From Xenorhabdus sp014467285 (GTDB lineage Bacteria; Pseudomonadota; Gammaproteobacteria; Enterobacterales; Enterobacteriaceae), in assembly GCF_014467285.1 (NCBI RefSeq), contig NZ_NKHR01000002.1, positions 62,001-126,000 of the forward strand: 64,000 bases of DNA. Reading direction: 5' to 3'. The first letter of the stretch is position 1. Each line of letters begins with the position of its first letter. Under the pieces are notes generated by a model. It did no database searches. It worked only from the letters and a program-made list of their open reading frames with translations, and was not told the origin of the DNA. The position numbers and the translations under genes are program-made. Positions 43,810 to 53,481 of the stretch are shown piece after piece.

Positions 43810-44967
43810 CTAAACCTTACCAGACAATTTTGTTGTTAAACTGCGCCAGAGCTTTTCCATCGGCCCTTGTGAATAACGATTCAACCACCAGCAAGCAAAC
43901 CAGATATTTAATGCCCAGATAAATGGAACAAATGCCATCAATTCCAAACGGGTAAACCGGTCAAATAATTCAAAGCGATAAAAAAGAGTGGTGCAAATCA
44001 AGGTTTGCAACAAATAGCTACTCAGTGCCATTCTCCCGACCTGACGGAGCCAAAACGCGATTTTCCAGCGTGATATAGTAGGCCAGAATCCATAAATCAA
44101 CGAGATATAAGCCAGTGCCAACAAGGGTGTTGCCAGTTCAGTAATAGTGTAGCGGACTGTCCACGACGCAAAATAGCTGTAAGGGTATAAATACTGAATT
44201 AACAAGGCAATACATTGAATCACCATCCCCACAGGAATTAAGCATAATGCCAATCGACGGTAATGTTTACGGCTGAATTCTCCTTTTAACCAACCATTAC
44301 GCAGTAACATTGCGCCACAAAGCATGACACCGACTATTTGCCAGCCGTATTGCACAACGACCACAATCATGATGCCACTGATTTGACGGATTCGATGCTC
44401 TATAGCCAATAGCCCGCCATGAGTTTTCCAGTAACTCTCATGAAAGAGGTCTTCCGGTGTTGGCTGCCAGAATGAATTATTATCTCCTACGGGAAATAAC
44501 CCCAGAAGATAAAACATCATCACGCCGAACAAATACAAAGTCGCCGCTGTACCAAACAACTTTTGACGATTATTGATAAAATGCCATGCCAGCAGACCAA
44601 CAATGCCATATGACAACAAGATATCGCCGTCCCATAGCAAAATACCGTGCAGTAAACCAATAACAGCCAAAATCAGCAATCTGGGAATATTCCAATCACG
44701 CCCTCGCTGTTGAAGCAATTCAAGCGATGCCCCAAACAACAACGTCAAAATGAACAGAAACTTTCCCTGAGTAAAAGTATTTAAAATCAGCCATGTCACG
44801 ACATCAGAGGATGAAACTGAATCGTTATAAAACAGATTCATATAGGCCGCATATGGCAATGCAAAACCGGAGATATTCAGCAGTAATATCCCCAAAATGG
44901 CAAAACCACGCAGACTATCAATTACCTCAATTCGCTGGTGCATTACTCCATTAGAACTATGCTCCAT
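43810..44967 (-). CDS. yeiB: DUF418 membrane protein YeiB
   Basis: Polytopic inner-membrane protein of unknown function, 385 residues, equal to E. coli YeiB, with about nine to ten hydrophobic segments. It starts with the family motif RIEVIDSLRGFAILGILLLN and ends in the DUF418 region (SSYLLQTLICTTLFY, GPMEKLWR). It lies 15 bases after folE on the same strand and the pair is conserved in E. coli, so co-transcription is likely, though no functional link with folate synthesis is known. Confidence 0.93.
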   Translation of the reverse strand: MEHSSNGVMHQRIEVIDSLRGFAILGILLLNISGFALPYAAYMNLFYNDSVSSSDVVTWLILNTFTQGKFLFILTLLFGASLELLQQRGRDWNIPRLLILAVIGLLHGILLWDGDILLSYGIVGLLAWHFINNRQKLFGTAATLYLFGVMMFYLLGLFPVGDNNSFWQPTPEDLFHESYWKTHGGLLAIEHRIRQISGIMIVVVVQYGWQIVGVMLCGAMLLRNGWLKGEFSRKHYRRLALCLIPVGMVIQCIALLIQYLYPYSYFASWTVRYTITELATPLLALAYISLIYGFWPTISRWKIAFWLRQVGRMALSSYLLQTLICTTLFYRFELFDRFTRLELMAFVPFIWALNIWFACWWLNRYSQGPMEKLWRSLTTKLSGKV

Positions 44968-44982
44968 GATAGTAAAAGTTCA

Positions 44983-45651
44983 TCATGATAATTGCAGATG
45001 GCGCACGGCACGCAGGAATTCCTGCCGTGTATTCTGGCTGGTTTTAAATAACCCTCCCAGAGAAGTCGTCGTTGTCGTACTGGTTGCATCACGAATGCCG
45101 CGTGCTTTAACGCAATAGTGGACTGCATCAATAGAAACGGCAACATTATTTGTGCCAAGCAGGGCTTGTAGTGCAATCAGGATCTGCTGTGTCAAACGTT
45201 CCTGCACTTGTGGACGCTGAGCAAAAAACTGAACAATACGATTAATCTTCGACAAACCAATGACCTTATCTTTAGGGATATAAGCAACGGTAGCTTTGCC
45301 GTCAATGATGACGAAATGGTGTTCGCAGGTGCTGGTTAACGTGATATCACGTACCGTTACCATCTCATCGACTTTCATTTTATTTTCTATCAGGGTGATT
45401 TTCGGGAAATTGTTATAATCCAATCCTGAAAAGATCTCATCCACATACATTTTCGCGATACGACCCGGCGTATCCGCCAAACTGTCATCACTCAAATCAA
45501 GATTTAACAGTTTCATAATTTCTGTCATGTGTTCCTCAATGCGTACCTTACGCACTTCCGGCTCCAGAGTTTGTTCACGCAATGGGGTTTCAAGACCACG
45601 GGCGATCAGTGCCGAATGCACCAATGCAGCTTCTGTACTTAGGGATGACAT
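44983..45651 (-). CDS. folE: GTP cyclohydrolase I
   Basis: First enzyme of tetrahydrofolate biosynthesis: GTP to dihydroneopterin triphosphate. It is a decameric zinc enzyme of 222 residues from the chosen start. Zinc and active-site blocks are TSTCEHHFVIIDGKATVAYIP, RPQVQERLTQQI and DAVHYCVKARGIRD. ATG at 45651 is chosen, with GGAG 6 bases upstream and the family N-terminus MSSLSTEAALVH; a TTG at 45663 is in frame but spans that site. Confidence 0.96.
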   Translation of the reverse strand: MSSLSTEAALVHSALIARGLETPLREQTLEPEVRKVRIEEHMTEIMKLLNLDLSDDSLADTPGRIAKMYVDEIFSGLDYNNFPKITLIENKMKVDEMVTVRDITLTSTCEHHFVIIDGKATVAYIPKDKVIGLSKINRIVQFFAQRPQVQERLTQQILIALQALLGTNNVAVSIDAVHYCVKARGIRDATSTTTTTSLGGLFKTSQNTRQEFLRAVRHLQLS

Positions 45652-45799
45652 CAGTTTCTCCAAGAGTAATACTTTCCGTTACTTGACGGATAATCGAAAC
45701 GTTTATTTTACGCAGATATCAGTGAGTGTAACACCACACAATCTTTATTTATTTTTGTATCCAATCACAACTATACCTGTACGTCATCAATGCGCCAAA

Positions 45800-46984
45800 T
45801 CAAGATAACTCACGATGGATTTTATGACGATTGAATACCAATAACCCCGCAACAAGCAAACCAATAAATGCAGTATACAAAGCAGGTTCCAGTTTACCTG
45901 TCAGCCATGTTGAAGTCGCTGATAACACCGGCCCCACTAATTGCCCCAGTGCATAACCCGTGGTCAGTAATCCCGCCATATAGCGGGCGTGGTCTGGCGC
46001 CAATTCCCGGCCATACTGCAAAGCCAATTGCACCACGCACATAAAACCACCGCCTATCAGTAATGCTCCCGTCATCAACCCGGCAAGACCCGGCAATATT
46101 TCTGCAATCAAAATACCTGATGCCTGAAGCCATAACGAAACTGCCAAACGAATTTGAGGCGTTGATACATTGCGCAGTAAAATTCCCAACATAATGCCAA
46201 TGACAGAAGCAATGCCAAATATTGGCCAGACAAACTGAGCAAACAGGCTATCAGGAAAACGTTCTGATGCCATTTGGGAAAGGAATGTTGCAGGCAAAAT
46301 ATAGCCAAATCCAGCCAGACTGTAACTCCACACTAACCGCTTAATCTCCGGTGTCAGAGTGAGTTTTTGGATGGCAGTTTGTGGGCGGTGCAGTTCACCA
46401 CTGCGGGGCAAATAACGGCTGATATAAATACTGAGTAGTAAAGCCAGAATACCATATAACATCCACGCGCTGGCAGCGCTCATTTGCCAGGATTGAATCC
46501 CCATCGCCAACACGCCGCTGATGAAGATCCCCATTCCCGTCCCAGAGAAAACAGCCGCACTTAATCCCGGGCGATTCAGTTTTGCCAACTCATCATTCGC
46601 CCATGCTGCAACCAATACCAACGTCCAGCCACTGGCCCAGCCAATAAAGAAACGAGCAATACTGTGCAAAACAGGCCCATCCAGCAATGCCGAAAGCAGC
46701 GTAATGATCACTGCTCCCCATAATCCACTCCATAGACGATATTCAACAAAACGCTGAGCCCGCATTGCATCATAAGAACCCACCAGATAACCAAGGTAAT
46801 TAAATGCCGCAACAATGCCTGCTCCCGTCAATGTGAGTTGGGATTCAGCAATCATCAACGGAACTTGTGGAGTAAAAGTGAAACGCCCTATTCCCATTGC
46901 AACAACCAAAGCAAGAAAACTGCTTAATGCAATCTGAAAAGCCTGATAATGACGTCCACGAGATGTGATGGTTTGATTGCTCAT
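45800..46984 (-). CDS. YbfB/YjiJ family MFS transporter
   Basis: Major-facilitator-type inner-membrane transporter of the YbfB/YjiJ family, 394 residues with about twelve hydrophobic segments. The first carries the family hallmark AMGIGRFTFTPQVPLMI, and SGTGMGIFISG lies mid-protein. Substrate is unknown. It has its own upstream region and lies between folE and divergent moeA; no regulator gene accompanies it. Confidence 0.85.
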   Translation of the reverse strand: MSNQTITSRGRHYQAFQIALSSFLALVVAMGIGRFTFTPQVPLMIAESQLTLTGAGIVAAFNYLGYLVGSYDAMRAQRFVEYRLWSGLWGAVIITLLSALLDGPVLHSIARFFIGWASGWTLVLVAAWANDELAKLNRPGLSAAVFSGTGMGIFISGVLAMGIQSWQMSAASAWMLYGILALLLSIYISRYLPRSGELHRPQTAIQKLTLTPEIKRLVWSYSLAGFGYILPATFLSQMASERFPDSLFAQFVWPIFGIASVIGIMLGILLRNVSTPQIRLAVSLWLQASGILIAEILPGLAGLMTGALLIGGGFMCVVQLALQYGRELAPDHARYMAGLLTTGYALGQLVGPVLSATSTWLTGKLEPALYTAFIGLLVAGLLVFNRHKIHRELS

Positions 46985-47204
46985 AGTGATTAAATGATAA
47001 TGAAATCAATTGGATTAGTGAGAATAAATCAGTTATAACAAATCATGAATATAATATACATCTTTTATTAACAACTCCTCCCCCTCATTCCCCAGTAAAG
47101 CAATCTTTGTCATAATGCGTTCAATTGCAAAAATAACTGCTTCAAAAATAAATGATTGTCCGCAAGCTGTAATATTTGTATTTGCGGCATATAGGGAGCT
47201 TCTC

Positions 47205-48446
47205 ATGGATCACTGTCATACCTCAGACTTAATTTCACTTGAGCAGGCACTAGAAAAATTACTGGCGCAGACTGTTCCTCTAACTAACACAGAAACCATT
47301 AACCTGACCGAATCTGCGGGCCGTATTACCGCCACTGATATCGTTTCCCCCATCAACGTTCCCCCTTTTGATAACTCAGCAATGGATGGTTATGCCATTC
47401 GTATTGCCGATCTGAACGATCACCAAACCTTGCCCGTCGCAGGAAAAGCACTGGCTGGTGTGCCGTTTCAGGGAGCATGGCCGGCTGGCAGTTGTATTCG
47501 CATCATGACTGGCGCTCCTATTCCTTCTGGTGCTGATGCCGTGGTGATGCAGGAACAGACAGAGGTTACTGAAACAGGAATCCAGTTCACTTCTCCGGTA
47601 ACACAAGGGCAAAATATTCGTACTGTTGGAGAAGATATCACTCAAAATGCGGTGGTATTGCCAAAAGGAACTAAACTTTCCACGGCGCAATTGCCGCTGA
47701 TTGCTTCACTGGGCATAGCTAAAATTGATGTTGTCCGTAAGCTGAAAGTTGCTATTTTCTCTACAGGTGACGAACTGCAAACCATTGGCGAACCGTTACA
47801 GGCTGGTCAGATTTACGATACTAATCGATTTGCTGTTCACCTGATGTTAGAAAAACTGGATTGTGAAGTTATCGATCTGGGCGTGATCCGCGATGATCCT
47901 GCTACATTGCGCCAAACGTTTATCAATGCAGATAAACAAGCCGATCTAGTGATCAGCAGCGGCGGCGTTTCTGTGGGTGAAGCGGATTACACTAAACAGA
48001 TTTTAGATGAAGTGGGCAAAATCAGTTTCTGGAAGCTCGCGATTAAACCCGGTAAACCTTTTGCGTTTGGCAAATTGGAGAATGCGTGGTTTTGTGGCTT
48101 ACCCGGTAATCCCGTTTCTGCTGTGTTGACCTTCTATCAATTAGTACAACCACTGATTGCCCGTTTATCCGGCTTTACCACATGGCAACCACCAATACGC
48201 CTCACAGCCAAGGCGACAACGCCATTGAAAAAATCCGCCGGCAGATTGGATTTCCAACGTGGTATCGCTGCCATCAATGAAAACGGAGAATTCGAGGTAA
48301 AAACCACAGGTCATCAAGGTTCCCATATCTTTAGTTCATACAGCTCCGGAAACTGTTTTATCGTTCTGGAACGGGAACGCGGACATGTTGCGGCTGGCGA
48401 AACAGTGCACATCGAATTTTTCAATCATTTACTGAAAAACCAATAA
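47205..48446 (+). CDS. moeA: molybdopterin molybdenumtransferase MoeA
   Basis: Inserts molybdate into adenylylated molybdopterin in molybdenum cofactor synthesis. It is 413 residues from the chosen start. Motifs are PPFDNSAMDGYAIR, IMTGAPIPSGADAVVMQE, FSTGDEL, the substrate loop SSGGVSVGEADYT and LPGNPVSAVLTF. ATG at 47205 is chosen, with GGGAG 6 bases upstream; an in-frame ATG at 47115 adds 30 residues absent from homologues. It is co-oriented with moeB 12 bases downstream, as in E. coli. Confidence 0.96.
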   Translation: MDHCHTSDLISLEQALEKLLAQTVPLTNTETINLTESAGRITATDIVSPINVPPFDNSAMDGYAIRIADLNDHQTLPVAGKALAGVPFQGAWPAGSCIRIMTGAPIPSGADAVVMQEQTEVTETGIQFTSPVTQGQNIRTVGEDITQNAVVLPKGTKLSTAQLPLIASLGIAKIDVVRKLKVAIFSTGDELQTIGEPLQAGQIYDTNRFAVHLMLEKLDCEVIDLGVIRDDPATLRQTFINADKQADLVISSGGVSVGEADYTKQILDEVGKISFWKLAIKPGKPFAFGKLENAWFCGLPGNPVSAVLTFYQLVQPLIARLSGFTTWQPPIRLTAKATTPLKKSAGRLDFQRGIAAINENGEFEVKTTGHQGSHIFSSYSSGNCFIVLERERGHVAAGETVHIEFFNHLLKNQ

Positions 48447-48458
48447 GATAATAAAACA

Positions 48459-49208
48459 ATGACTATCGAACTTACCGATGAAGAAACCCTGCGCTATAAC
48501 CGACAAATTGTCTTGCGGGGTTTCGATTTCGACGGGCAGGAAAAATTAAAGTCTGCCAAGGTGCTGATAGTTGGTGCGGGGGGCCTCGGTTGCGCAGCTT
48601 CCCAATATCTTACTGCGGCTGGTGTTGGAACTATCACCCTGCTGGATTTTGATACGGTTTCCCTTTCCAATCTGCAAAGGCAAATTCTCCATCGCGATGA
48701 ACGTATTGGTATGCCAAAAGTTCATTCAGCGACCCTGACACTGCGGGAGATTAACCCGCACGTTACCATTCATCCCATTGATGGATTATTAGATGATCCT
48801 GCATTGGATGAATTGATAAACCAGCACGAAATGGTGCTTGACTGCACAGATAACGTTGCCATCCGTGAACAACTCAATCGCTTGTGCTACAAACGTAAAA
48901 CATCCTTGGTTTCTGGTGCAGCCATTCGCATGGAAGGCCAGCTTTCCGTCTTTACTTACCAACCTAAAGAACCTTGTTACCGTTGCCTGAGTCGGTTATT
49001 TGGTGAAAACAATCTGACTTGTGTTGAAGCAGGCGTCATGGCGCCATTGGTGGGAACTATTGGTTCATTACAGGCCATGGAGGCCATTAAGCTATTGACT
49101 CAATATGGAAAAATCTGTCATGGAAAAATATTACTGTTCGATGCAATGACAATGGAATTTCGTGAGATCAAACTGCCTAAAGACCCTAAATGTGAGGTTT
49201 GTCAGTAA
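48459..49208 (+). CDS. moeB: molybdopterin-synthase adenylyltransferase MoeB
   Basis: E1-like enzyme that adenylylates the C-terminus of MoaD for sulfur transfer in molybdopterin synthesis. It is 249 residues, identical in length to E. coli. The nucleotide-binding VGAGGLGCAASQYL, DFDTVSLSNLQRQ, the DCTDN motif and two zinc CxxC pairs (CYRC and CEVC) are present. It is followed by a terminator hairpin. Confidence 0.96.
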   Translation: MTIELTDEETLRYNRQIVLRGFDFDGQEKLKSAKVLIVGAGGLGCAASQYLTAAGVGTITLLDFDTVSLSNLQRQILHRDERIGMPKVHSATLTLREINPHVTIHPIDGLLDDPALDELINQHEMVLDCTDNVAIREQLNRLCYKRKTSLVSGAAIRMEGQLSVFTYQPKEPCYRCLSRLFGENNLTCVEAGVMAPLVGTIGSLQAMEAIKLLTQYGKICHGKILLFDAMTMEFREIKLPKDPKCEVCQ

Positions 49209-49216
49209 CCCTGATC

Positions 49217-49243
49217 ATAGCCCCGTAAAATAAACGGGGCTAT
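49217..49243. terminator. terminator between moeB and ybiT
   Basis: ATAGCCCCGT (49217-49226) pairs with ACGGGGCTAT (49234-49243); it lies between convergent genes, with a weak T-tract. Confidence 0.75.
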
Positions 49244-49258
49244 AAACGTTAAGCAGAA

Positions 49259-50854
49259 TTACTCAGCAATACCCTGACTTCTCAGATACTCATCATAAGT
49301 GCCTTTAAAATCAATCACCTTATCGGATTTAATCTCCAGAATACGGCTGGCTAATGAGCTAACAAAAGCACGGTCATGGGAGACGAAAATCAACGTTCCC
49401 TGATAGAGTTCCAGCGCAAGGTTCAAAGATTCGATCGATTCCATATCCAAGTGGTTGGTGGGTTCGTCCATCACCAAAATATTTGGCCTGTGCATCATCA
49501 GCTTACCAAACAGCATCCGGCCTTGTTCACCACCGGAAAGCACACCCACTTTCTTCTTAATATCATCCTGACCGAACAATAAACGACCAAGAATACTGCG
49601 CACTGCCTGCTCATCATCACCTTCGCGCTTCCATTGACTCATCCATTCAAAGACAGTCAGGTCGCAGTTAAAATCATTGGCGTGGTCCTGTGCGTAATAG
49701 CCAATGGTGCTGTTTTCAGACCATTTAATCGTACCGCTATTTGGCGCCTCTTCCCCGATCAGCGTTTTCAGGAATGTGGTTTTACCAATACCGTTTTCAC
49801 CGATCACCGCCATTTTCTCGCCAACTTCCATCAGCAAGTTCAGGTTCTTGAACAGTGGCCCGTTATCATATCCTTTGGTCAAACCTTCCAGTTCCAGCGC
49901 ATTACGGAACAGTTTTTTATCCTGATCAAAACGGATATAAGGATTCTGGCGGCTGGAAGCTTTTACTTCTTCTAACTGGATCTTATCAATCTGACGGGCG
50001 CGGGAAGTTGCCTGTTTAGATTTAGAAGCGTTAGCACTGAAACGGCTAACAAAAGCCTGTAGCTCAGCAATTTGTGCTTTCTTCTTCGCATTATCTGCCA
50101 TGAGGCGCTCGCGAGCCTGTGTCGCCGCCACCATATACTCATCATAATTGCCCGGGAACAGACGCAATTCGCCATAATCCAAATCAGCCATATGAGTGCA
50201 TACGGTATTCAGGAAATGACGGTCATGGGAAATGATGATCATCGTGCTGTCACGTTCATTAAGCACTTGCTCCAACCAGCGGATAGTATCGATATCCAAG
50301 TTGTTGGTTGGCTCATCGAGCAGCAAAACATCAGGATTAGAAAACAGTGCCTGTGCCAACAATACACGCAATTTCCAGCCCGGAGCGACTGCACTCATCA
50401 AGCCATAATGCTGTTCCACAGGAATACCCACGCCCAGTAACAGCTCACCAGCACGCGCTTCGGCACTGTAACCATCCATCTCGCCATAGGCAACTTCCAG
50501 ATCAGCCACACGATAGCCATCTTCTTCGCTCATTTCGGCCATGGCATAAATGCGGTCACGTTCCTGTTTAACTTCCCACAGCTCCGAATGTCCCATGATG
50601 ACCGTATCCAACACGGTATATTCTTCGAATGCAAACTGATCCTGCCGCAATTTACCCAGACGCTCATTTGGATCAAGGCTGACGTTACCGGAAGTTGGGG
50701 TTAAATCTCCGCCCAGGATTTTCATGAACGTAGATTTACCTGCCCCATTCGCACCAATCAGACCATAACGGTTGCCGTTGCCGAATTTGACAGAAATATT
50801 TTCAAACAGTGGCTTACTGCCAAACTGCATGGTGATGTTGTTTGTACTTAACAC
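49259..50854 (-). CDS. ybiT: ABC-F ATPase YbiT
   Basis: Soluble ABC-F protein with two ATPase domains and no membrane part; the class acts on the ribosome as translation factors. It is 531 residues long. First Walker A is GANGAGKST, with a degenerate first signature MSAVAPGWKLR, as in E. coli YbiT, and Walker B DVLLLDEPTNNLD. The inter-domain linker is rich in lysine and arginine (about 240-300). Second Walker A is GENGIGKTT, with signature LSGGEQGRM and DEPTNHLD. The first signature lacks the usual LSGG, which is a family trait and not damage. Confidence 0.94.
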   Translation of the reverse strand: MLSTNNITMQFGSKPLFENISVKFGNGNRYGLIGANGAGKSTFMKILGGDLTPTSGNVSLDPNERLGKLRQDQFAFEEYTVLDTVIMGHSELWEVKQERDRIYAMAEMSEEDGYRVADLEVAYGEMDGYSAEARAGELLLGVGIPVEQHYGLMSAVAPGWKLRVLLAQALFSNPDVLLLDEPTNNLDIDTIRWLEQVLNERDSTMIIISHDRHFLNTVCTHMADLDYGELRLFPGNYDEYMVAATQARERLMADNAKKKAQIAELQAFVSRFSANASKSKQATSRARQIDKIQLEEVKASSRQNPYIRFDQDKKLFRNALELEGLTKGYDNGPLFKNLNLLMEVGEKMAVIGENGIGKTTFLKTLIGEEAPNSGTIKWSENSTIGYYAQDHANDFNCDLTVFEWMSQWKREGDDEQAVRSILGRLLFGQDDIKKKVGVLSGGEQGRMLFGKLMMHRPNILVMDEPTNHLDMESIESLNLALELYQGTLIFVSHDRAFVSSLASRILEIKSDKVIDFKGTYDEYLRSQGIAE

Positions 50855-51118
50855 AACTTTTGCTCTTAAAGTGAATAAAAAGGAAGTTTATAAAATTGAT
50901 AGCCGCGCATTATGCCACAACCAGAAAAAAGTATCGCCAGAATGCGTTGCTCACTTTCAAAATTAGAGAAAGGCATCAAATAACATACTGAATACTAATT
51001 ATTTTTTCCATAAACAGCGCTAATCTATAGAACAGGGAAATACAGAACCCAAAGCGGTACTGTTATAAACTTTCCCTGAATTTTACAACTCAACAATTTG
51101 ATACACCGGAAAAATACC

Positions 51119-52126
51119 ATGCAAAAAGTAAGATGGGGCATTATTGGTTGTGGTGATGTCACGGAAGTAAAAAGCGGCCCTGCTTTTTACAAACTGGAAA
51201 ACTCTGAATTAGTGGCGGTAATGCGCCGCAATGCTGATTTAGCCAAAGATTTTGCCAAACGGCACAATATCAGAAAATGGTATTCAGATGCCGAATCTCT
51301 GATTAATGATCCTGAAATTGATGCCATATACATTGCGACCCCACCTTCTACCCATAAAGAATATACAATTTTAGCAGCACAAGCGGGAAAAACTGTCTAT
51401 GTTGAAAAACCGATGGCATTGACATTTGAAGAATGCAACGAAATGATTGCCATATGCCAATTACAAAAAGTCCCACTGTTTGTCGCTTATTATCGTAGGG
51501 CTTTACCCAGATTTATTAAAATAAAAGAGTTACTTGATTCCGGGGCAATTGGTTCACCGCGAATTGTAAATTGCATGTTATTCAGGGAAATGGCTTCTAT
51601 CTATCAAGATCCTGATAATTTGCCATGGTTTGTAAAACCAGAAATATCCGGTGGTGGCTTATTTGTTGATTTGGCTTGCCACACACTCGATATATTGGAT
51701 TTTCTGCTCGGTAAAATTATCTCGGTTAAAGGACATGCTAACTCACAGGCAAAAGCCTATCCCGCCGAGGATTGCGTTTCCATGTCATTTATGTTTGAAA
51801 ACCAGATTCAGGGCGTTGGAATTTGGAATTTTGTCGCCACTTCTCGTGAGGATAAAGTCGAAATTATCGGAGACAAAGGCAAGATAGTTTTTGCCACATT
51901 CGGTGACTCCCCCATTTCATATTATGATGAAAATAACCAACATTATCAGTACCATTTTGAAAATCCAAAACATATTCAAATGCCATTAATCCAGACAGTT
52001 ATTGCTGAGATACAGGGCAAAGGAGTTTGCCCATCCAATGGAGAATCTGCCGCCCGAACCAGTTGGATTATCGACGAAGTATTAAGAGAGTACCGAATTG
52101 CTTTAAATAGTAATCCTAAAAGATAA
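51119..52126 (+). CDS. Gfo/Idh/MocA family oxidoreductase
   Basis: NAD(P)-dependent sugar-type dehydrogenase family protein, 335 residues. The Rossmann motif is WGIIGCGDVTEVKSGPAF, the active-site EKP lysine motif is in VYVEKPMALTFEE (about 93-105), and the C-terminal alpha/beta domain carries SGGGLFVDLACHTLDIL with a catalytic-type histidine. Substrate is unknown. ATG at 51119 is used; an in-frame TTG at 51098 has no ribosome-binding site. It is a lone gene between divergent ybiT and the pseudogene block. Confidence 0.88.
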   Translation: MQKVRWGIIGCGDVTEVKSGPAFYKLENSELVAVMRRNADLAKDFAKRHNIRKWYSDAESLINDPEIDAIYIATPPSTHKEYTILAAQAGKTVYVEKPMALTFEECNEMIAICQLQKVPLFVAYYRRALPRFIKIKELLDSGAIGSPRIVNCMLFREMASIYQDPDNLPWFVKPEISGGGLFVDLACHTLDILDFLLGKIISVKGHANSQAKAYPAEDCVSMSFMFENQIQGVGIWNFVATSREDKVEIIGDKGKIVFATFGDSPISYYDENNQHYQYHFENPKHIQMPLIQTVIAEIQGKGVCPSNGESAARTSWIIDEVLREYRIALNSNPKR

Positions 52127-52235
52127 GTCTGTTACGGCCAGTATTTAGCTGGCCAATTCATCCTGATCAAACTTTTCATTTTTACCGATGGTTATCTAAT
52201 ACCTACTTGAAGCGCAATCGCGCAGGGCGTGAGGA

Positions 52236-52699
52236 TCACAGAGTAATCGCCATGGTTCTATTCACTTCTTGATACCCTTCCCTTTCATACAAACGTATTG
52301 CATCAACATTTTGAGATAATACACTCAGTTCCAGATGTGAATAACCATTTTCTTTTGCCCATTTCTGCATTCCAGCCAATAACTTCCGGCCAACACCGAG
52401 ATTTCTGGCATCCCGACTTACTACCAGATCAAAAACATGGCCATAAGTTCTGGGAACCAGGCAGTTAAAGGCGGGGTATTTTGTTCTTGTGCAATGGCAA
52501 ATCCCTTTATGCTGCTATCTTCATCTTCCGCAACAAGTAAATGAAATTTGCTGTTATCCACATTAGAAACAATAAAATCTCTGTCTTGTCCGGTCGCTTT
52601 GAGCCTATCTGGCTGTAACGCTGCCATTTCACTAAACAAGACATAATAGAGAGATAAAATCGCCTCAACATCCTGCATCAAAGCTGTTCTTATTATCAT
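52236..52699 (-). pseudogene. GNAT family N-acetyltransferase with a single frameshift
   Basis: Starts at ATG 52699 (AGGGG about 8 bases upstream) as a typical GNAT N-terminus (MIIRTALMQDVEAILSLY). It runs to a premature stop just after PPLTAWF. The other frame continues the domain without interruption: YGHVFDLVVSRDARNLGVG (acetyl-CoA loop), KWAKENGYSHLELSVLS, AIRLYEREGYQE, stopping at 52236. Adding one base to the C-run (GGG on the plus strand at 52452-52454) would restore one protein of about 155 residues. It lies 22 bases after the LOG gene on the same strand. Either a recent inactivation or a sequencing error in a homopolymer. Confidence 0.8.
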
Positions 52700-52721
52700 T
52701 ATATTTCCCCTTACGTTGAAA

Positions 52722-53336
52722 TTATTTGAAATAAGTTTTAACAGAAGGAACAACATAATCACTAAAACGGTCAAGTAATAAAGCAGGATCTTGTTCAACA
52801 ATTGCCATATGACGATATTTTTCCTGCAAAAACTGCTCATCTGCCATTCTGTCGATCATAGAAATTAAAGGATCATAGAATCGGTTAATATTGAGGATAC
52901 CGCAAGGTTTGCTATTCAACCCAATCATGCTCCAGGTAAAAATTTCACTGAATTCTTCCAATGTGCCAAAGCCGCCGGGCAAAGCAACAAACCCCTCTGC
53001 CAGTTCGATCATTTTGCTTTTGCGCTGGTGCATAGTTTCCACAACATGGAGTTCAGATAAATTCTTATGGGAAATTTCACGCTCTTCCAGCAAGGTCGGG
53101 ATAACCCCAATCACTTTACCGCCTTCTTTCAGGACAGTATCCGCCACTGTTCCCATGATCCCTACGCTTGCTCCACCATAAACTAAAGTAATGTCACGTT
53201 TTACCAGCTCTGTCGCAAAAGATATCGCGCTTTCTTTATAGACCTCAGATATGCCAAGGCTTGAACCACAATAAACCGCAATACTTTTTACAGAACCTTT
53301 TTTTTCTGGTGCATTTTTAACCGCATTTTCTTTCAT
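52722..53336 (-). CDS. LOG family phosphoribohydrolase (TIGR00730)
   Basis: Rossmann-fold protein of the Lonely Guy family, 204 residues. Hallmarks are VYCGSSLG at the start, YGGASVGIMG, MHQRKSKM at about 102-109 and the nucleotide-binding PGGFGTLEE at 120-128. Family members release free cytokinin-type or other nucleobases from nucleoside 5'-monophosphates; the bacterial physiological substrate is often AMP-like and not known here. ATG at 53336 is chosen, with GGAG 7 bases upstream; TTG at 53342 is in frame. It is followed by the frameshifted GNAT gene, possibly one transcript. Confidence 0.9.
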   Translation of the reverse strand: MKENAVKNAPEKKGSVKSIAVYCGSSLGISEVYKESAISFATELVKRDITLVYGGASVGIMGTVADTVLKEGGKVIGVIPTLLEEREISHKNLSELHVVETMHQRKSKMIELAEGFVALPGGFGTLEEFSEIFTWSMIGLNSKPCGILNINRFYDPLISMIDRMADEQFLQEKYRHMAIVEQDPALLLDRFSDYVVPSVKTYFK

Positions 53337-53481
53337 AACCAAACTCCATTATTGTTTTTTTAATTTCTGATTATACGATAGACTAACAAGCGTACAACTG
53401 ATAATACTGTTGAGTTATATCTGTTTCACTGCGAAGATGACATCCTCCTAATTAATACGTTGTAACTGAGGTTTTTTTTAA

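Noticed and set aside
47000..47204. Molybdenum cofactor riboswitch or ModE site before moeA
   Set aside because: The leader is AT-rich and shows no extended paired structure or recognisable motif.
50380..50420. Loss of the first ABC signature in YbiT as damage
   Set aside because: E. coli YbiT has the same APGWKLR-type variant, so it is normal for the family.
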